From NCBI GenBank assembly GCA_946699065.1, contig CAMPDV010000203.1:186001-250000 (forward strand): a stretch of 64,000 nucleotides of DNA, read 5' to 3'. This document shows, piece after piece, positions 51,481 through 62,921 of the stretch (positions are counted from its first letter, which is position 1; each line of letters opens with the position of its first letter). Source of the stretch: Loxodes magnus. Lineage: Eukaryota > Ciliophora > Karyorelictea > Loxodida > Loxodidae. The notes beneath the pieces are model-generated. The model was not told the origin of the DNA and searched no databases. It worked only from the letters and a program-made list of their open reading frames with translations. The translations under genes were made by a program, and so were the position numbers.

Positions 51481-52072
51481 AGCACTCCTATAAAATGATA
51501 AAGTATGATAATAATACTAATTAATCAACTTTAAAATAATAGAAAGGGAAGAAATTCAGTCTCCATCAAGATTAAAAAGAGAATTAAAGCAAATCAAGAT
51601 GTAATTAAAAAAATAATTTATGATAAATACCTATAAAATCACATTTTTACTGATTAAATTTTTTTTTAATTAAATAGTTACAATATTTTTAGTTTTTTAA
51701 CTTAATATTTATATTTTAATTTTTCCTTATCATTAATAAGAATCTACTTTAATGAAGAAATTTTCATTACTAAAATAAAAAATAAAAGCTATAAAAAAAA
51801 AATTTTGACCGTTTTTTAGTTTAAACATAATTTCGCGAATATTTTTGTTAATTCCTGAAATTAGATTATTAATATTAATGGTTCATTATACTTCTTTAAT
51901 TTACTTATATTAGAAAAATTTCATACAGTCAATTTTATTTTTATTTTACTCTATATATTATTTTATGGTTACCTATCTATTGCTTATAAATTATATTTGC
52001 TTTCTTTATTAGATTCAATTTCTCAATAAATATTGTAGAAAATAATTACTTTTATTCAATTTTTTATAATAA
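51481..52072. other. AT-rich stretch, nothing recognised
   Basis: No supported feature. Confidence 0.4.
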
Positions 52073-52145
52073 TCCATTGTGAGTATCATAATGTACACAA
52101 CTAAGTGAAGGTTTTAAAAGATATTTAGTAGATATTATTTTCGCC
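52073..52145 (+). repeat. Second relic of the inverted-arm outer end
   Basis: TCCATTGTGAGTATCATAAT, then ACTAAG, AAAAGA and TTTTCGCC, in the same order and spacing as TCCATTGAGATTATCATAAT...CTAAG...AAAGA...TCTCGC at 12-85. Together with 38239 this gives four occurrences of this terminus. Confidence 0.5.
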
Positions 52146-52259
52146 TTAAAAATTATTGATTTTTTTAATATAAAAAGTACTTATATATATTATTAAACTT
52201 AAAAGGTATTTTAAGAACATAAATTAAAGTTTCTGGAGTATTCAACTTAAATCTAAGCA

Positions 52260-52680
52260 ATTATTGTTTTCTTTTAAAATAATAAACAGCTTATTTATTA
52301 AGCTAAATTCCTTCTATAGATTCCTTTGTTTGAAATCTATAGCTTGAAAATACTTGGCCAGAATTTTGTCAGCTCCACTTAAACTTAATTGTCTATTTTC
52401 TCTTATATTCTCTAAGTCTGTTGCAATTTCTCACTAAATGGTATTTTGAATTACAAAAAGACTTTTTTTTGATTCTTAAATTATTTTTCTTGTTTTTTAG
52501 TTACTTAAGTTCAATATATATTGGAATTGCTTATTTGATCATTAGATTTAATTTTGCTATTTCTATCATTACAAAGATGTCTTTTTTTAGTCATTCATCT
52601 TGCTCTATATTTTAAGTCTTATTTAATAACATCTGCAGCATATTTTTTTATATATTTTTCCTTTTTTTTAATAAACCTAT
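52260..52680 (-). pseudogene. LINE ORF1 relic
   Basis: The minus strand reads a helical segment and S-F-C, N-S-K-Y, H, L-V-R-N, C, missing only the first Cys of the CCHC knuckle (coded near 52410-52455). Confidence 0.5.
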
Positions 52681-53089
52681 AAGCTCTTTTATCAGTTTAC
52701 TATAGAATCAAATCGTCTGACTTTCTCTTATAAGTAAAAAAGAAGATTATAGCACATTATTTAAGGACATAACTTTCATATTTTAGATAACTAATTTAAA
52801 TATTTAAAAAATCGTAAAATAATCCAGCTTTTTTAACGATCTCTTTTTATATCTGATTTTCTAAATTAAGTTCCATTTATGATAGGAAATTAGAAGATTA
52901 ATTATGAAAATTAAAATGAAAACTAATCAACATTCCAATTTTCATCCATACTCAAATTTTGTTTTTAACTGTCACATCTTAATTAAATTTTGTTTTTCTG
53001 ATAAAATTTACAAATTTTAGCATATTAAATCTATAATTTTTTTAAATATATACTCAATAAAAGGTAATCAAAACAATAAATATAATTCC

Positions 53090-54856
53090 ATGTCCTCTTT
53101 CTTACAAATCTGATATGTAAGAAATTTATATAATATTATCGCGACAAATAAAGGACTAAAACAGGGAAGCATAACGTCGCCAAGACTATTTAACTTAATA
53201 ATAGCAAGACTTCTCCATAGCTTGGAAGATTAAAAGCTAGGAATTACGATAGACTTTAAAAACTAAGAGGGATGAACACAAGAAATATATGCAGGATGTT
53301 TTGCATATGCAGATGACCTAGCCTTAATAAGTGAATGAGAATAATTAGAGGAAGTAATCAAAAATTTAACCTCATGGGCAGAAAAATACAAACTGGAAAT
53401 TGCAGATAAAACAAAATGAATGATATGAAAAGCAGCAGAAAATAGAAACTGAGAAAATATAAGCAATACTATTGAGGTGGGAAACTTAAGAATCGAAAGA
53501 GTAACGTCCTTTTAGTACTTAGGGCATATAATAGAAGAAACCATCAGCTTTGAAAAACACATGGAGAACAGACTAGAAGCAGCGTAAAAGATGTAAACAT
53601 GAATACTGGGTAAAATAACAATGAATAAGGGATTAACACCATATAACGCAGGTATAATGATAAAAACGTTCGTAAGCTCAGTATTCAGCTATGGGACAGA
53701 AGTTATCCCATATTGTGAATAATTTGTAGGAAAATAAGTGATGGAACAATTAGAAATAATATAGAGAAGATCTTTACGAGCAATCATAGATGCCCCTTTC
53801 TAAGTGTAAAATGAGATGCTAGAATACAAGTTACAGTTTATGAAATTAAAAAATTACCTATGGCAGAAAACGCTGAGATTAAGAGGCAGACTAATAGGTA
53901 ACTAAGGAAAAACAGTAGATGGATTAATGTTCGACCTAAGTAAAGAAGAGAACTTTATTTTTGAACAATACTGCACGACAATAAAATTAGAATTAAAAAT
54001 TGAAGACAAAAATATATTTATAGATGATGGTAATAATAATCAAAAAGGGAAGAAAAACATTAATCGTGCAATTTGAGAACATAGAGTATACATAGAAGAT
54101 AGAGAAAGAATGGAGTAAATGATAACAACTCTACAGTATAGAAAAACATGATTTGATGAATATGTAGTAGGACCACCCAACTACCTGAGATACAATAAAA
54201 ATAGAAAAGAAGAAATATGTTACATATTTAGAATAAGAACGAGATGTAATGGGAGCCAGGATTGTTTAAAAGAAAGACACCTAGTTGCGACAAGCAAATG
54301 CCCTTTCTGTAATGATGCAAGAGAAGACGAAAGGCATATCATAGAAAAATGCTCAGAATACAAAGAAAGTAGATAAATATGTATTAGAAAGTTAAGAACA
54401 ATAGGAGTAGAAAGACAAGGAATGGAACTAATTGATATAATATGAGGTACGGCAAAATTCGAAAAATTCATTAGAACCTAAGAAGAGTAAAAAAGAGCTA
54501 AAACTGACTTGATAATAAAAGATTATATCAAAAACATATTAGAAAAAAGAAAAAAAGGATACTTAGAAAAGAAAATTGAATGAAAAAAAGAAATAGGAAA
54601 ATATTATAGAGCAGGAAAAGGATAGTTTTTATGAGTTTATAAAAGCTTGATTAAGAAGAAAAGAATTAGAAACGAAAATTAGCAAAGTATGTAAAAAAAA
54701 ATAATGGACGCTTGTAACAAAGAATCAATAAAACGTAGATAGATAGAAGACAGAAGAACAAGAGATATTGAAGAAGAAAATGATGAAGATATGGAACTAA
54801 TAAGAGAAGAATTTTTATTACCTCAAGGCTTACTTGAAGAAATAGACATGTATTGA
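53090..54856 (+). CDS. LINE ORF2, reverse transcriptase and C-terminal zinc finger, 5'-truncated
   Basis: 589 codons from ATG 53090 to UGA 54854-54856 with no indel. It begins at RT motif 4 (G-L-K-Q-G-S, S-P-x-L-F-N), followed by the catalytic F-A-Y-A-D-D-L-A-L-I-S, thumb-like helices, and a C-terminal finger C-P-F-C, eight residues, H, four residues, C, the usual layout of LINE ORF2. UGA codes Trp at eleven in-frame positions (against two UGG) and the twelfth UGA ends the protein. UAA/UAG are Gln throughout. Endonuclease and the first RT motifs are missing, as in 5'-truncated copies. The intact frame implies recent insertion. The C-terminus E-E-F-L-L-P-Q-G-L-L-E-E is shared with 16.2 kb. Confidence 0.92.
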
Positions 54857-54868
54857 AACATTTATTAA

Positions 54869-54925
54869 AGAGCTGCGCACCAACGAGGTGCTACGCGCTC
54901 TATAATCAAATTTATTTATTTATAT
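54869..54925 (+). other. LINE 3' stem-loop and TTTA tail (reference copy)
   Basis: Begins 12 bases after the ORF2 stop. AGAGC/GCUCU outer stem, one bulged U, GCG/CGC, a CUA bulge on the 3' side, CACC/GGUG, and an AACGA loop; then ATAATC and AAATTTATTTATTTATA. Same ending as the SINE-like families and the inverted arms. Confidence 0.85.
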
Positions 54926-55522
54926 AAAGAAAAATCACTGTAAAAAATCAAGAATGTTTTACAGATATCCATTTATTCAGCATAACATCAGACGTTAAAT
55001 AATTAGAATTAAAATAGGCTCTAATTTAAAACACCATAGAAGTAACTAATTGATTAATTACTATTTACTAGTAGTTTTATAAGAATACTAAATCTAATTT
55101 AAAAATAGAATACAAAGCTTTAGTTTACAATCAACTTTATAAAAATAGTAGTTTATAAATGATATAAAGGGATTTATATTAAATTGGAGATAATTGAAAT
55201 TTGACATTATTATTCTTTAAGAAATAAAAAAAGCAAAAATAAAAAATTTTATTATTCTAATAAAATGCAAGATCTATGCTTTTAAAATATGTATAACAAG
55301 GAAGAAAATATGACTATAAAAAATATCAACTTAAATTAGCAAAATTTAATTGATTTTTTAAAATAAATATTTGATTGATAAAAAATACAAATTTTATAAT
55401 ATATTTAATAAAAATGCGTTAAATTACCAAAAATTTACAAAAAGACTTTTGAAGAAATAAAATTTAATTTTAATTTTATTTCTTATAGTAATAATAAGTA
55501 TAGTGATAACAACATTAAAGGT
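54926..55522. other. AT-rich stretch, nothing recognised
   Basis: No supported feature. Confidence 0.4.
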
Positions 55523-56040
55523 TCACTACTATTTTGTATATGCTACTATCTCTTAATCTACTTGTTCTTCGAATTCCCAATAGTGAATCTATTATCGCAG
55601 ATGGAATTTTTTACTTTTTAAATTTACTTCATTTCCTGAAATAGATCTAGGCTAGCTTTAAAGAGGTTTTAAAGAATTCAATCATAGTACTGTTTTTATG
55701 TTTTTGCTAAAGTAGTTTCTAATTCTTCCAAAAATGATTGGAAATTAAAAAGGGCAAAAAGAACATTAAAATACATTAGCTCTTTCAATCCGTTTCTTAA
55801 TTGTCTTAAAACCTTCTGTCTAGTCTAACTAGATAGGAGATGAGGTTCTCTATTGCTAGAGCTATTATTAAAAATCATATAAAAATGAAATATTTAAGTT
55901 GTAAGATTTTTTATTAATTAAATAATATCGAGCATTTTTTTCTTATAAGAATGATAAATTTTATCGAACTCATTTATCTTTATTGAAGGAAAATATGAAT
56001 TTAATTAGGTAAAAAAGATATAAAAATGTATTTTTAGAAT
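55523..56040 (-). CDS. Unrecognised gene, 3' part
   Basis: A minus-strand frame ending Q-Q-UGA at 55523-55525. About 100 codons before the stop read as ordinary globular protein (for example A-N-V-F-Q-C-S-F-C-P-F, later H-Y-W-E-F-E-E-Q-V-D-Q-E-I) with a C-X2-C pair that could be half a zinc finger. Composition is richer in G and C than the flanks. The upstream start is not visible and may lie in another exon. No family recognised. Confidence 0.45.
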
Positions 56041-56229
56041 AAAAATATATTTAATTAACAAAATGACTTATAACTGTAGAATAACTAAAAAACAGAGCAA
56101 ATTTCTAAATTTATATTAATAAAAATCAAAAAATTAAAAAGAGAATCTAAAAAAATTTAAGTTTTTTGCATAAAAGTAAGCTTTTAAAACCACTAGCATT
56201 TGAATATGTGAATTATTCTTTGTTAAATA

Positions 56230-56900
56230 TCTGTTGTGAGCATGATTTTCCTGCTCTAAATTCATATTGCAGTTCATCACATTTACATAATGAGCAATTA
56301 ACTAAACAAATAGTCAAATTTCATTTTTTTTAGGGAGTTTTATAAATGAATCAATCTATAATTCATAGGTTCTCAGCTTTTACTTTTTTATGTAGTAGAA
56401 TTATATAAAATTTCTTAACTAATTTTGGTTTTTTATCACTCTTAATTATATTAATTATTATTTCCGAAGTTGCATACATGAAATTTTCTTCCTGTTTTTA
56501 TAACTCCTACTTGTATTTCAGCTGATCCTGCTGTTTTCAATAGGGTAATTTATTTAGCGATTTTATTTATTTTCTAACTGAGCTTATATTCGCCAATTTT
56601 TCTTGAATTCTTACGGAAACTAGCTGTCTTCATTTACGTAAGTTCTTCCCAGCTATCGCTAAATCTTTCTATATCTTATTCGTTTATTCATGTTCAAGAA
56701 CTTAATTTTTTTGTCTGATTCATCTTTGCAATCCTTTTTATGTCCAAAAAGTTACATAATAAAAAGGATATCTTTATCAACGCCTTTCAGTTTAAAGAGA
56801 TTTTATGCTTATTCAGAATACATATTTTTTAATTGCTGAATTTTCTTATTTAAAACTTTCAGATCAGTACTAAGTTCAATTCTCTTCAAGATAAATTAAG
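56230..56900 (-). pseudogene. LINE ORF1 relic
   Basis: The minus strand reads a coil (I-Q-Q-L-K-N-M-Y-S-E-Q) and a frameshifted knuckle, C-N-F...G-H-K-K-D-C, near 56735-56770, followed by a basic region. One base is missing inside the knuckle. Confidence 0.45.
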
Positions 56901-57850
56901 TTTGAACATAAATTTTTAATTAAATTCTTGCTGTTATACTTATTACTTTTAGAGTTGTTTTAATTGCTATTGGAAAGCAGATAATTAAAATTAATACAAG
57001 TACTAAATATCCTAAAATTATTAATTAATTTGATTTAGTTTGTTGCTCATCTGTTATAAATTAAATTGATAGATTGTTCTACTACTTAGAAATCATAATT
57101 AATCTTTGCTAAAATGTGTTTAAAATAATCTCAATTAATTCTATTTTTAATATTTATTTGTTAGTTCTTATTGTAAATTAGATATTGATTATTAATCTTT
57201 ATTAAGGTTATTTTTCTTTATTTCAATGAAATTAACATTCAATAAACTATACAATTTTTCTTTCTTTTTTTGTAAAATTAAGGAAGGTTTATTGCTTTTT
57301 AGGAGCATTTTTTCAAAATATATAATAAATAAAATTTACATTTTAGTATTTATTGGCAAAGCTACTCTCTTTTTATAAATTTTTTAAAGTTATTGATTAT
57401 AAAAAATATTTAAAAATCTCATTTTGTATGTTGGAAATATATAACTTAAATAAATGGACAGACATAAAAACTAATCATTTAAAGAAAGAAGGAATTTAGA
57501 ATTATTAATAAATTTATGAATGATTTTTATAGATTAGATAACTAAAAAAATTTTTTAGTGCTTTAGTCGATTTTCGACTATTTTTCAACCAAACTCCGAA
57601 AATATCCAAAGGTTTAAAATAATTTTTTGACACTTTTTTTGGTCTTTGTTCTCTTCTTTTTTTCCAATCTTAATGAACTCCTTCTTTTGACAACATCTCC
57701 GATTTCTCTTACTAAATATTTTATTTATTTTACTTGATAGAAAGTTTACATGAAAATATTTAGATAGCTTATTTTAAAAAATTACATTATTTCATACAAA
57801 CCAGATAATATTAATTATAAAATCTCATTTTATGAATAATTTTTTTTGAG
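56901..57850. other. AT-rich stretch, little recognised
   Basis: 57540-57720 could code a short Lys/Cys-rich peptide on the minus strand, and AGTCGATTTTCGACT (about 57567-57581) is a small palindrome. Neither is strong. Confidence 0.3.
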
Positions 57851-57935
57851 GACTTTTACTGGACATGCGGATTTAATTTATTCTGTAGCGATTTCTCTAG
57901 ACCAGAAATTCATTGTATCTACAAGACAAATTATC
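57851..57935 (+). pseudogene. Solitary WD40 repeat relic
   Basis: Reads F-T-G-H-A-D-L-I-Y-S-V-A-I-S-L-D-Q-K-F-I-V-S, closely matching the repeats of the gene at 6046 (G-H-T-S-Y-V-W-S-V-A-I-S-S-D-Q-K-W-I-V-S). No second repeat is found on either side, so it is probably a fragment of a related gene. Confidence 0.6.
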
Positions 57936-60685
57936 ATAATTTTATTAGAACAAAAAGGGACAAATTTCGTTACTTAAAGATTTATTAATTAATTTAAAAT
58001 TTCAAAATTTCGAAATTAATATCTAATCTAAATTTTATTTTCTAAAAAGTTAAAATTTTTTTTCTTCAAGAAACTAAATTTAAATTTAGTTTAATTAAAA
58101 ATTTACTTGATAAATTTTATTTTCAGAATACTTCTTCCAACAAAATAAATTATTTTGAAATATTCATCAAAAAACTCTGTCTTTTTTATATGTTCTTTTC
58201 AGTATTTGAATATTTAATAAAATATGAATATTTTATAAAGAAGTTAAATAAAATATAAACATATAAAAGCCATTTTAGGAAATAATAACCATAAATGTTA
58301 TTTTTTTATTTATAGCTAATGTATTAATTTAATTACATTATTTTTTAAATCTTTTTTTTTGTTTTAATAACTTTTTTCTTTTTTAAATACGTCTATTATA
58401 ATATGATATAAATAAAACAAAACTTTAGTTTTTGGATCATTAGGAAAATTTTGCAAAAAGTAATTTTTAGTCATAGTGTTTGTTTTAGAATATTGCTTAA
58501 GTTTTTTTTATATAATTTAATAATCTAAACTCATAACTAAACTAAAATAATTTGCTAAACTTTTTCGATTATTAAACTATTTTTTTTCTTCTTTGTATAA
58601 ATTTACTTAAAATAAATAGCTAGATTATTCATAATATTGAATATAGATGTAATTTTTATAATCTAGATTAAAAAATTAAAAACATGATAATTATAAATAT
58701 TTTAGATCTATCAACTATCTTTCCTTCACACAGATTTTATTGAATTTTTACTTTGATAGCCTTCTTCATTTTTAATTAAATATTTCAAGTACTTTTAAAC
58801 ATCATCTTGTTTTTAAGTTAAATATTTTTATAAAATTACATTTAATAAAAATAGTTTGAAAGAAAGTACGATTAACCCTGCAATTTTATATTAGTAAGAT
58901 ATAAAACGAAGACACATTGGATCAAGCATTTTAATTAAATTCAAACTTTCTTATTTATTTGATTATTTGAATTAGTTTAAGTTAATAAAGAATGCATTAA
59001 AAGCTTAAATTGCAGAAACTTAATCTTACTTATTTCTATTTTTAGATGATAAAATAATTAGAAAAATAATGAAAATTTATATATATTTCTGATTAGAAAC
59101 TGATCATATGCTCTATTTTATATATGTTTATGATTATTACTATTATCAAATAGTTTGGATTATTTTAATAGCAATAGAAAATTAATTTAACGCAGAATAT
59201 AAATTTACGAAGTTTTGATTTACATTAGCAATTTACAAATTTTTCGAAAAATCATAAATTTAAAAAGGAAAATTGATTTACTATCAGCAAATAGAATGAA
59301 GTTTATCATTAAAGTAGTTCTTCAGAAGTAAATAAAGCATTATAATTAAAAAATTTATGAGATAAGTTTTAAAATTTCAATTATAAAGAATTTAAAAGTG
59401 AATTTAATTTAAAAGATATGATTAAAAAGAATCTTCAGAAGTTATTTATATTTTCAAAAAGAAAAAATAAATTTAGAATTTAATTTAAGTTCCTTTTAGT
59501 TATTTATCATATTTTACAATAATTTAGATTAAATGTTTGAAAATTAGAATAAATTATAAAAATAATGAAAAAAAGAAAATTACAGAAATAAACAAAAAAT
59601 AATAATCCTGTGCTTTAATGAAAACTACTTTAAGTAATTTTATTCTAACATCTAATCAGATTTACAATCAATTTTTGTAAAAATGTTTTATAATTATATT
59701 CAATAAATTTAAATTTTTCAAAATTAGTATATAGAATATAGATATACTCTAAAAGTATAAATGAAAACAAATTTTACATTTTTTAAAGTACATAAAATTA
59801 TACACATATGCAATATATTACGAGACAAAAAATCTATTAAAATTTTTGCTTAAATAAAATAAGAAAGAGTGAATAATATTGCATAACAATTTTAAAATTT
59901 AGAAATATTACAATCGGACTTTAAAAAATAAAAAATAATAAAGACTTTTTTAATTTTTATCTAAAGATATAAAACACAATAAATATACTTTATTGTTATA
60001 ATTTTATTTTAATGATGTAAATCATATAAATTATATGTTAGATCATTTTAAATATTAAAGTTGATACAATTTTTTGTGAAATTGGGTTATTTATATATTT
60101 ACCTATAGTATTATTACTGAAAATAATTAATGCTTATTGATGATTTGATTTTTAAGCAATTAACGATAAAAATTAATAATGAATTATATTAAAATATAGC
60201 TCTATTCAAAATTTTTATTTATAAATAAAAAAGTTGAGATATTTTCTATCTTATCAGAATAGCAAGATTGAAAAGAATAAAATTAGTGTTATTAATTACA
60301 AAAATTTAAGAATTTTATCTTTTTTATTTTTTTGCTTGAAGAGAAGTTATTTTACCGCCAAATTTATCCTTTTTTTATTTTAAATCATTTTTCACAAAAT
60401 ATATTTACATATTTTTTAATAAAGAGCATTTAAATATTTCTATTTATATCATATAGATATATCTTTCTACTTAAATTTAGATTTAGCTCTTCAAAAAATT
60501 TACCTTTATTAATTCAGAAAATTTTGCAATAAAAATAACATAAATTTAAAATTCGTAAAAATCATATGCAAGAAGATTATTTAAAGTAGAGTGATATATT
60601 TAAAAGAAAAATGATTAAAAAAATAAAAAGTATTAATATAGCGAAATATAATAATAATAATAAAGTAAACTAAGAATTTTAAATG
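57936..60685. other. AT-rich stretch, nothing recognised
   Basis: 2.7 kb without recognisable coding, repeat or RNA structure. Confidence 0.4.
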
Positions 60686-60689
60686 TTTT

Positions 60690-61470
60690 GCTTCCCCGGG
60701 CTTTCAACCAGGTACCTTCTGGCATTTTTTTATACATGGATGTATACCACGACCTTTTGTGTATGTGGATGGTTATCACAGGGAATTTCCTTCTTTTCCT
60801 ACGAACAATTTTTACCTATATACTCCAGTCTATATTATAAATAGTTGATTTTTTGGCCTTTCATGTTCTCTATTCTTCTTTTAATTTAAGTTATTTTCAT
60901 TCTAGACATTGTCTTAGCAAGTGATATTTAGAGTTGCAGAACCAGCAAGATTTATACTATTTCTAAGATTATTTAAGAAAAACTTTTTTTTTCTAGTTTA
61001 TCAATTTTCTTCAACAAAATTAAATAAATAATTTCATTTGTTTTTCTTGATCGTACTTTTAAGAGATATGGTTTATATTATCATATTTTATTCTTACTTG
61101 AAGTTCGATTGAGATTATTCATAGAGTTATTATTCAGTGACTAAGTTTTTTTAGATTAGCTGTCGTCTAAGTATCGTTAATTCATTATTTTGATTATCTA
61201 TATTGCTCATGAGCTCTCTAATCTTTCCCCTTGATTAAAGATTGCTTCTTCATACCTTGAAATGAAAGCTTTCATAGATTCAAGTTAAATTTGAAGATTT
61301 GAATTGTTTTCGGTTTTGGATTTGTTCATCTCTACTAATCCAACCATTACTTTCCTTCAAATGAAGAACTTGATTTTTATTCTTATTGTTGCTTTTTCAT
61401 GAGTTCCTTCATCGCTTTCTTCTTAGCATTTTTTAACTAACTCCTTGAAAGGCGAACGGAATGCCCCATT
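60690..61470 (-). pseudogene. LINE ORF1 with intact CCHC knuckle
   Basis: The minus strand reads a coiled coil with N-Q-N-N-E-L...R-R-Q-L, comparable to N-Q-E-R-E-L of the 62.9-kb copy, then a complete knuckle S-C-W-F-C, N-S-K-Y, H, L-L-R-Q, C coded at 60905-60950. Coil and knuckle lie in different frames, so at least one indel is present. The stretch is GC-richer than its surroundings at both ends. Confidence 0.65.
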
Positions 61471-61633
61471 TTTTTCTTTTTATATAGCGAATTATAAATT
61501 TAGATAAAATAGATTGGATAAAAAAATATAATTATATTATCTTATTTTTTTAATTTAATATTGCCTTTTTTTTATAATGGAATGAAATTGAAATTTATAC
61601 AATATTAAATAACCTTAAATTGGAAGAAATAGT

Positions 61634-62790
61634 ATGAGGCAACTATATATTTGAATTATATATACACAATCTTTAAGAAAATATCCGAAAATAAATAGAT
61701 CTAATTATAAAGGGTTTTTTAAAGGACTACTAAAAAATGAAAAATTGGATATAAATAAATTACTACCTTATCAAGAAAATATTATATAACTAGTCTAAAC
61801 ACAGGTACTTGATTCTATAAAGCATTTACTATAAATAGAAAAATTAGAATGGATAGGTTTTATTAAAGCATTGAAAAAAAAGCATGAGATATGTCAAAAG
61901 AAGATTTAAGATTCAATAGAAAATGAAAGATGAATGTTGGTTTAAAGAAAGAATAAAATAGAAATTAATTCGTAATTACTACAGTAAAAACTTAGCAAGT
62001 TCATAGAAATTTGACCAAAAAGAAAACTCATAAGAAGTAAAGGAAATTTAATATTAAAATGTAAAATCGGAATAATATCCTGAATTTTAACGAAATTATC
62101 TAATATGTTCATATCATGATGATCCTATAAAAGAGAAATCACATCAATTTACTATTTATAAGATAAATTATCTTAAAACAATTCCATTTTAATTAATTTG
62201 TTTTTAATAAGTTTTATTAAACTAATTTCACCTACAGATGATTTAGCTTTTGGTATTACAAGAAAATTTTCTCACTACTTTAAGCTTAAAATTTTAAATA
62301 AAAACTTTTATTTTTATTTTAAATTAAATCTTCGTAAATTTTCCTTTTTTCTTACTTAAAAATACTTTTAAGAAACACTTAAAAATTATTTGTCTTGGCT
62401 TCCTTAGTGCTTCTTTCTCGTAATTTTATCTTAATATAGCTTGAAGTCATCTTACAACTTATATTTCTTTGAGTTATTTAAAGATTTAATCCGAAATTAT
62501 TTTTATTAGGAAACTATGCAAGCTCCATAGACTAATAAAGCATGGTAATATCAGCATAAAATAATTATATAATATCTAAAGGATAAAAAATTAAAATACC
62601 GAAATAAAAGAATTTAGCAATACATATTTAATCCACAACAAGTAATAAAAAATTAATAATTATCTTTTAACAAAATATTTAATGTAGCTTTTTTAAATGT
62701 GTTGAAACAAAAATAAAATAGAAAACAGTTTAAGACTCCAATAAATTTCGGTCTATTTTTTATTTTTCAGAATTTACATTAATAAAACTA
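61634..62790 (+). CDS. Possible long unrecognised gene
   Basis: From ATG 61634 one frame runs about 380 codons without indel up to a stem-loop insertion at 62798. It has strongly amphipathic helices (L-L-P-Y-Q-E-N-I-I-Q-L-V-Q, I-E-K-L-E-W-I-G-F-I-K-A-L), G enriched at codon position 1, and a later block with R-N-K-R-I and A-P-Q that faintly resembles the repeated gene at 21.8/47.2 kb. No terminal UGA is seen before the insertion, so the 3' end may have been disrupted. No domain recognised. Confidence 0.4.
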
Positions 62791-62860
62791 AGATTATAGA
62801 GCACGTAGCACCTCAATGGCGTGCAGCTCTTTTTAATAATTTAAACTATTTTTCATCAAT
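62790..62860 (-). mobile_element. Very short retroelement 3' end (stem-loop and tail)
   Basis: Stem-loop 62798-62830 in minus orientation with tail to the left. Here the stem is GCACG/CGUGC-like, an alternative pairing. Only about 40 bp of body precede it before the ORF1 that starts at 62922 on the other strand, so it is either an extreme 5' truncation or part of that LINE's leader. Confidence 0.6.
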
Positions 62861-62921
62861 AGTTTTTTACTCTCTCGTAATAAAGAATTATAAAAAAGTT
62901 ATTTATATAAAGCAAGAAAAA

